Shown here piece after piece: positions 13,896 to 17,590 of a stretch of 17,590 nucleotides of DNA. Numbering within the stretch: the first letter of the stretch is position 1; each line of letters starts with the position of its first letter. The translations under genes were made by a program, and so were the position numbers. Source of the DNA: Planctomycetia bacterium (GTDB lineage: Bacteria; Planctomycetota; UBA1135; GCA-002686595). The notes beneath the pieces are model-generated. The model was not told where the DNA came from, did no database searches, and worked only from the letters and a program-made list of their open reading frames with translations. The stretch is taken from NCBI GenBank assembly GCA_005778045.1, contig SXKQ01000071.1, forward strand, positions 1 through 17,590, read 5' to 3'.

Positions 13896-14909
13896 TCAGG
13901 CGAGCTTCAGGCGCGCGCAGGCCTCGTCGAGGATCGCGCTGATCATCGTGTCGTAGCTGCCGCCGAGGCGGTCCCACAGGATGGCGAGGTCGCTCCAGCC
14001 CGGCGCGATGCCCGGCAGGGGATTGCACTCGATGAACTTCGGGTTGCCGGCGGCGTCACAGCGCACGTCGATGCGCGAGATGTCGCGGCAGCCGAGCGCG
14101 CGGTATGCGTCGAGCGCGACCTTCTCCACGCGCTCCACCTGCGCGCGCGGGCGCTTGGGCGGCACGTTGTAGGCGACCTCCTCGGCCCAGTTCACGTTGC
14201 GCTTCACTTCGAGCGAGTACACGAACTGCTCGCGCGGGACGAGCAGCGGCTCGACCTCCATCGTGCCGATCACGCGCGCGCTCTCGCCGCTGCCGCGGAT
14301 CCCGACAGTGAACTCATTCCCGGCGCAGAACTCCTCGATTAGCACCGGCTCGCGATAGCCTGCGAGCAGCTCGCCGACGCGCTCCTCGAGCTCGCCGCGA
14401 TCGGCGATGCGCGAGCGGCGGCGGATGCCCATGCTCGAGCCCTCGAAGAGCGGCTTGGCGAACAGCGGGTAGGGAAGCTCGATGCGTGCGAGGTCCGCGG
14501 CGCGCTCCACCACGACAAAGCCCGGCGTGGGCACGCCCGCGGACATGACAACGCGCTTCGCCATGGCCTTGTCGAGCGTCACCGCCATCGTCAGCGGGTC
14601 GGAGTGGGTGCAGGGCAAGCCGAGCATCTCGCACGCGGCCGGCACGTGCGCCTCTCGCGAGCGCGAGCCGCGTCCCTCGGCGATGTTGAACACGAGTTCG
14701 ACGCGCTCGCGCAGCAGGTTCTCGAGGAAGCGCCGTCCGCCGCCGAGGCGCGTCACGCGATGGCCGCGCGCGACGAGCACGCGCTCGATCGCCGTCACGG
14801 TCGCGTCCGAGTCGTACTCCTCGAACAGGTCATCTGGCGCGCCCGCGCGCGCGGGAGCGGACTCCGCGAGGAAGTCCGCCTTCAGGTCGAAGGCGATGCC
14901 GATGTGCAT
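13896..14909 (-). CDS. ATP-grasp ligase, D-Ala-D-Ala ligase-like (first of pair)
   Basis: A 337-residue ATP-grasp protein. It carries EMLGLPCTHSDPLTMAVTLDK (the Ddl 'l.GlPytgs....a...dK' region), ATP-binding Lys152, the intact phosphate loop GSSMGI at 157-162, hinge EE at 192-193, Arg279/Asp281, and the metal site Glu294 and Asn296 in IECNPLPGI, close to Ddl's 'EvNtlPGmT'. The N-terminal substrate motif GGxSxEHEVS of true Ddl enzymes is missing; the corresponding region reads IAFDLKADFLAES. It should form an amide or peptide bond, but on a different substrate from D-Ala. It lies 27 nt behind kamA and 7 nt before the second ligase, with the same length and the same register of catalytic residues, which indicates an old duplication. 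Start is ATG 14909. Confidence 0.85.
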   Translation of the reverse strand: MHIGIAFDLKADFLAESAPARAGAPDDLFEEYDSDATVTAIERVLVARGHRVTRLGGGRRFLENLLRERVELVFNIAEGRGSRSREAHVPAACEMLGLPCTHSDPLTMAVTLDKAMAKRVVMSAGVPTPGFVVVERAADLARIELPYPLFAKPLFEGSSMGIRRRSRIADRGELEERVGELLAGYREPVLIEEFCAGNEFTVGIRGSGESARVIGTMEVEPLLVPREQFVYSLEVKRNVNWAEEVAYNVPPKRPRAQVERVEKVALDAYRALGCRDISRIDVRCDAAGNPKFIECNPLPGIAPGWSDLAILWDRLGGSYDTMISAILDEACARLKLA

Positions 14910-14936
14910 GGGGAGCGCCGTTGGGGGCGCGAGAGA

Positions 14937-16274
<1,338 letters not shown>

Positions 16275-16281
16275 GTGGGGG

Positions 16282-16287
16282 TCCTTT
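16282..16287 (-). promoter_or_regulatory. Shine-Dalgarno site of kamA (AAAGGA)
   Basis: AAAGGA lies 7 nt before ATG 16274 and fixes that start over open codons further upstream. It contrasts with the likely leaderless genes in the window. Confidence 0.7.
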
Positions 16288-16363
16288 GGGGATCCGCTCG
16301 GGCGAGGTCGCGACAGCTTGTGGGTGGGGGGAGCCGTGCGGCCGCGCGATCGCGGAGGTCCCA

Positions 16364-16393
16364 AATCTACCCTGCTCGGAAGAGCGGCGTCAC
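16364..16393 (-). promoter_or_regulatory. Putative promoter of the kamA run
   Basis: On the minus strand, GTGACG (16388-16393) and TAGATT (16364-16369) are separated by 18 nt and resemble -35 and -10 hexamers of the housekeeping sigma factor. The predicted leader is about 80 nt and ends with the AAAGGA site. The 162-nt gap between kamA and the decayed gene holds nothing else that I recognise. Confidence 0.45.
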
Positions 16394-16435
16394 CCTCTTT
16401 TCGGACAGAACCTTGCGCGCGCGAGGTGCGTGCTC

Positions 16436-16833
16436 TCAGTCGTCGTCTCGCTCGCGCCGCTCGCCGCCGCCGCGATGCGTGGGCCGCATCGCGTCCTCGA
16501 GGCTCGCCTGCAGGCCGCGCACCAACTCGTCCTTCTCCGACTCGCTGAGCTGCGCCTCGGGGTGCAGCAGCAAGTAGAGCTCCGGCGGAAGCTCGCCTTC
16601 CTCGAGCTCGTGCTGCACGAGCCAGCTCACGGGCGCGACGCGGGAATACCACGGCCGATTCGGTGTCCGGCGGTGGCCGTCGAAGCAACCCCGCTCGGCG
16701 AGTTCGCGGGTGCGCGGGCGGTCCCACGTCGGTTCCCCGGCGGATCGACCTCGCCGCGGCCGGAGAGCACGAGCTGGATCAGGGCCAACAGGGCCGACCG
16801 GCCGTCGAGCGAACGACGCAGGCACGTCTTCAA
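16436..16833 (-). pseudogene. Decayed Haem_bd-type (c-type haem-binding domain) gene
   Basis: Two adjoining minus-strand frames together resemble a small membrane-anchored haem-binding protein. The first frame, from TTG 16833 behind a GGAGGAGGA site (16842-16850), gives MKTCLRRSLDGRSALLALIQ and continues LVLSGRGEVDPP. The second frame resumes at GEPTWDRPRTRELAERGCFD and reads WYSRVAPVSWLVQHELEEG, then LYLLLHPEAQLSESEKDELV, up to the TGA at 16436. The frame changes near 16731-16745. The haem motif, expected as CFDCH, is CFDGH (16673-16687), so one haem cysteine is gone. About 30 residues normally found between 'VQHD.EEG' and 'E.PP..Y' are missing. The frameshift, the lost ligand and the deletion all indicate a dead gene. 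The family call rests on recalled patterns (RACFDCHSNET.WPWYS, APVSWL). Confidence 0.65.
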
Positions 16834-17006
16834 GGCGCCGGTCCTCCTCCGGGGAACTCCTCCGAGGCGAGCAACGCGGCCCGGTCTCGCACCCTGCGCA
16901 CCTCGGTCGACCAGAAGCTCCGGCTTCGGCCCGCTGGCCCGCTGCCACGGACTCGGTCAGGCTGACCTCAGTCGCCCCACCGACGGATCCCGCAAGGAGG
17001 CTCGCG
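16834..17006. other. Intergenic region between two divergent decaying genes
   Basis: This 173-nt stretch holds ribosome-binding sites at both ends (GGAGGAGGA for the minus-strand gene, AAGGAGG at 16994-17000 for the plus-strand gene) and a dyad, GGTCAG-G-CTGACC, at 16955-16967, which could be an operator. No clear promoter hexamers were found. Plus-strand codons that stay open across it do not look like protein. Confidence 0.4.
16955..16967. promoter_or_regulatory. Dyad GGTCAGGCTGACC, possible operator
   Basis: A perfect 6-bp inverted repeat around a single G lies 27 nt before the AAGGAGG site of the CBS gene, flanked by ACT and AGT that extend the symmetry imperfectly. No regulator is identified. 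Confidence 0.25.
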
Positions 17007-17024
17007 ACGAAGGTCGCGGACGTC

Positions 17025-17576
17025 ATGACGCTCGGTGTCAGGTCCTGCCGCGAGGGCGAGCCGCTGACCACGGCCGCCCGCATCTTCCGCGAGGAACGCT
17101 GTGGTTGCGTGCCGGTGGGGAGCTCCTCGGGCGGGGTCCTCAGGGTGCTGATGGACCGCGACGTGTGCCTCGCTCTCCTGCGGCTCGACGCGGCCCTGAG
17201 CGAGGTCCGCGTCGCCGAGGCCATGATCCGCGAGCCGCACTGCGTGCGTCCGGACAAGCGCACCGAGGACGCCGAGCGCAACCTGCGGGCCCGGCACGTG
17301 CGGCACGTTTCGCTGGTGGATGCGCAGGGGCAGCTGGTCTGGGTGCTCTCGATCGATGGCCTCGCCCGTGCCGCGGCCGACCCCCGGACCGGGGAGGCCC
17401 GGGTCCGCGGGCGGGACCTCTCGCGGACCCTGTCGCGCATCGTCGGCCCCGCCCGGGCGCTCGACGTTCCAGCGGCGCCGAGCGAGCTGCGCTCGACGAC
17501 CGCGGCGCTGGAGGTCCGAGGGGAGGCTGGGGCGGCCGATGCGTACAATCCCGCCCCATGTTCCGACGCATCCTGA
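17025..17576 (+). CDS. CBS-domain-pair protein, start codon apparently lost
   Basis: The protein carries two CBS domains, a module that senses adenosyl nucleotides. The first is VMTLGVRSCREGEPLTTAAR with CGCVPV and MDRDVCLAL; the second is VAEAMIREPHCVRPDKRTED with VRHVSLVDAQGQLVWVLSID. I list the first in-frame ATG (17025, 183 residues). It removes the first residues of the CBS fold and is 24 nt from a strong AAGGAGG site at 16994-17000. Six nt after that site the frame instead has ACG (17007) followed by AAG GTC GCG GAC GTC, which looks like an ATG changed to ACG. Several normally small or conserved positions are altered, for example Trp in 'LVWVLS' where Gly is usual. The end overlaps the biotin carboxylase start by 19 nt. 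The gene may be recently inactivated or use a rare start. Open codons from 16710 lie opposite the decayed Haem_bd gene and are not protein-like. Confidence 0.6.
   Translation: MTLGVRSCREGEPLTTAARIFREERCGCVPVGSSSGGVLRVLMDRDVCLALLRLDAALSEVRVAEAMIREPHCVRPDKRTEDAERNLRARHVRHVSLVDAQGQLVWVLSIDGLARAAADPRTGEARVRGRDLSRTLSRIVGPARALDVPAAPSELRSTTAALEVRGEAGAADAYNPAPCSDAS
17544..17549 (+). promoter_or_regulatory. Putative -10 box (TACAAT) for the biotin carboxylase gene
   Basis: TACAAT lies 8 nt before ATG 17558, giving a predicted transcript start at or one or two bases before the start codon. It is the best match to the TATAAT consensus among the boxes in this window. No -35 match was seen. Confidence 0.5.
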
Positions 17577-17590
17577 TCGCCAACCGGGGC
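17558..17590 (+). CDS. accC: Biotin carboxylase, N-terminal fragment
   Basis: Eleven codons, MFRRILIANRG, run to the window edge. This is the near-invariant start of biotin carboxylases (MF.k.LIANRGEIA), which carboxylate biotin on its carrier protein with ATP and bicarbonate in the first step of acetyl-CoA carboxylase. The same N-terminus occurs in pyruvate, propionyl-CoA and methylcrotonyl-CoA carboxylase subunits, so accC is the likeliest of several. It begins inside the end of the CBS frame and has its own TACAAT box. Confidence 0.8.
   Translation, partial: MFRRILIANRG

Noticed and set aside
16339..16354. Adjacent GCGGCCGC and GCGATCGC palindromes before kamA
   Set aside because: They look like joined rare-cutter sites, but 8-mers of G and C are common in DNA of this composition and nothing else suggests engineering or a regulatory role.
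16710..17006. N-terminal extension of the CBS frame
   Set aside because: It is opposite the decayed Haem_bd gene and upstream of a perfect AAGGAGG site; the codons do not look like protein.

Overview
The window is very GC-rich DNA from an unidentified free-living bacterium. Gene content (Haem_bd-type protein, paired Ddl-like ATP-grasp genes next to lysine 2,3-aminomutase, a secreted propeller-metallopeptidase) and -10 boxes placed 7-8 nt before start codons would suit an uncultured planctomycete or a similar high-GC deep lineage. This is a guess, because no rRNA or marker gene is present. No tRNA, rRNA, CRISPR, IS element or phage gene was seen.

Layout. (1) 1-140, minus: first 46 codons of an ABC-transporter ATPase running off the left edge. 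(2) 211-1382, plus: a small glutaredoxin-like protein overlapping by one base an FHA-domain membrane protein that ends in a 12-bp tandem repeat. (3) 1387-3500, minus: two overlapping GT4 glycosyltransferases, convergent with the FHA gene across a hairpin that contains both stop codons. (4) 3554-5560, plus: a stand-alone molybdopterin oxidoreductase, divergent from the glycosyltransferases. (5) 5655-9286, plus: a secreted beta-propeller/HExxH metallopeptidase and a short-chain dehydrogenase 5 nt behind it. (6) 16274 down to 9299, minus: seven tightly packed genes, namely lysine 2,3-aminomutase (kamA), two Ddl-like ATP-grasp ligases, a GNAT acetyltransferase, a cysteine-cluster protein, a MOP-type flippase and a GT4 glycosyltransferase. 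(7) 16436-17576: two eroding genes, a frameshifted Haem_bd-type protein that has lost its CxxCH cysteine, and a divergent CBS-pair gene whose best start is ACG rather than ATG. (8) 17558-17590, plus: the first 11 codons of a biotin carboxylase.

The most interesting unit is (6). KamA retains the lysine-binding residues of true lysine 2,3-aminomutases, so beta-lysine is the expected first product. The two equal-length ATP-grasp proteins and the GNAT that follow without gaps could couple and acetylate it, giving an acylated beta-lysine peptide or conjugate. The flippase and glycosyltransferase at the end suggest a link to the envelope or simply read-through. The product is inferred, not shown. 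A second theme is a recurrent GCGCTANNCT box 7-8 nt before start codons at three genes, with a looser TACAAT version at a fourth. It suggests that many transcripts here are leaderless, whereas kamA and the two eroding genes have clear Shine-Dalgarno sites.
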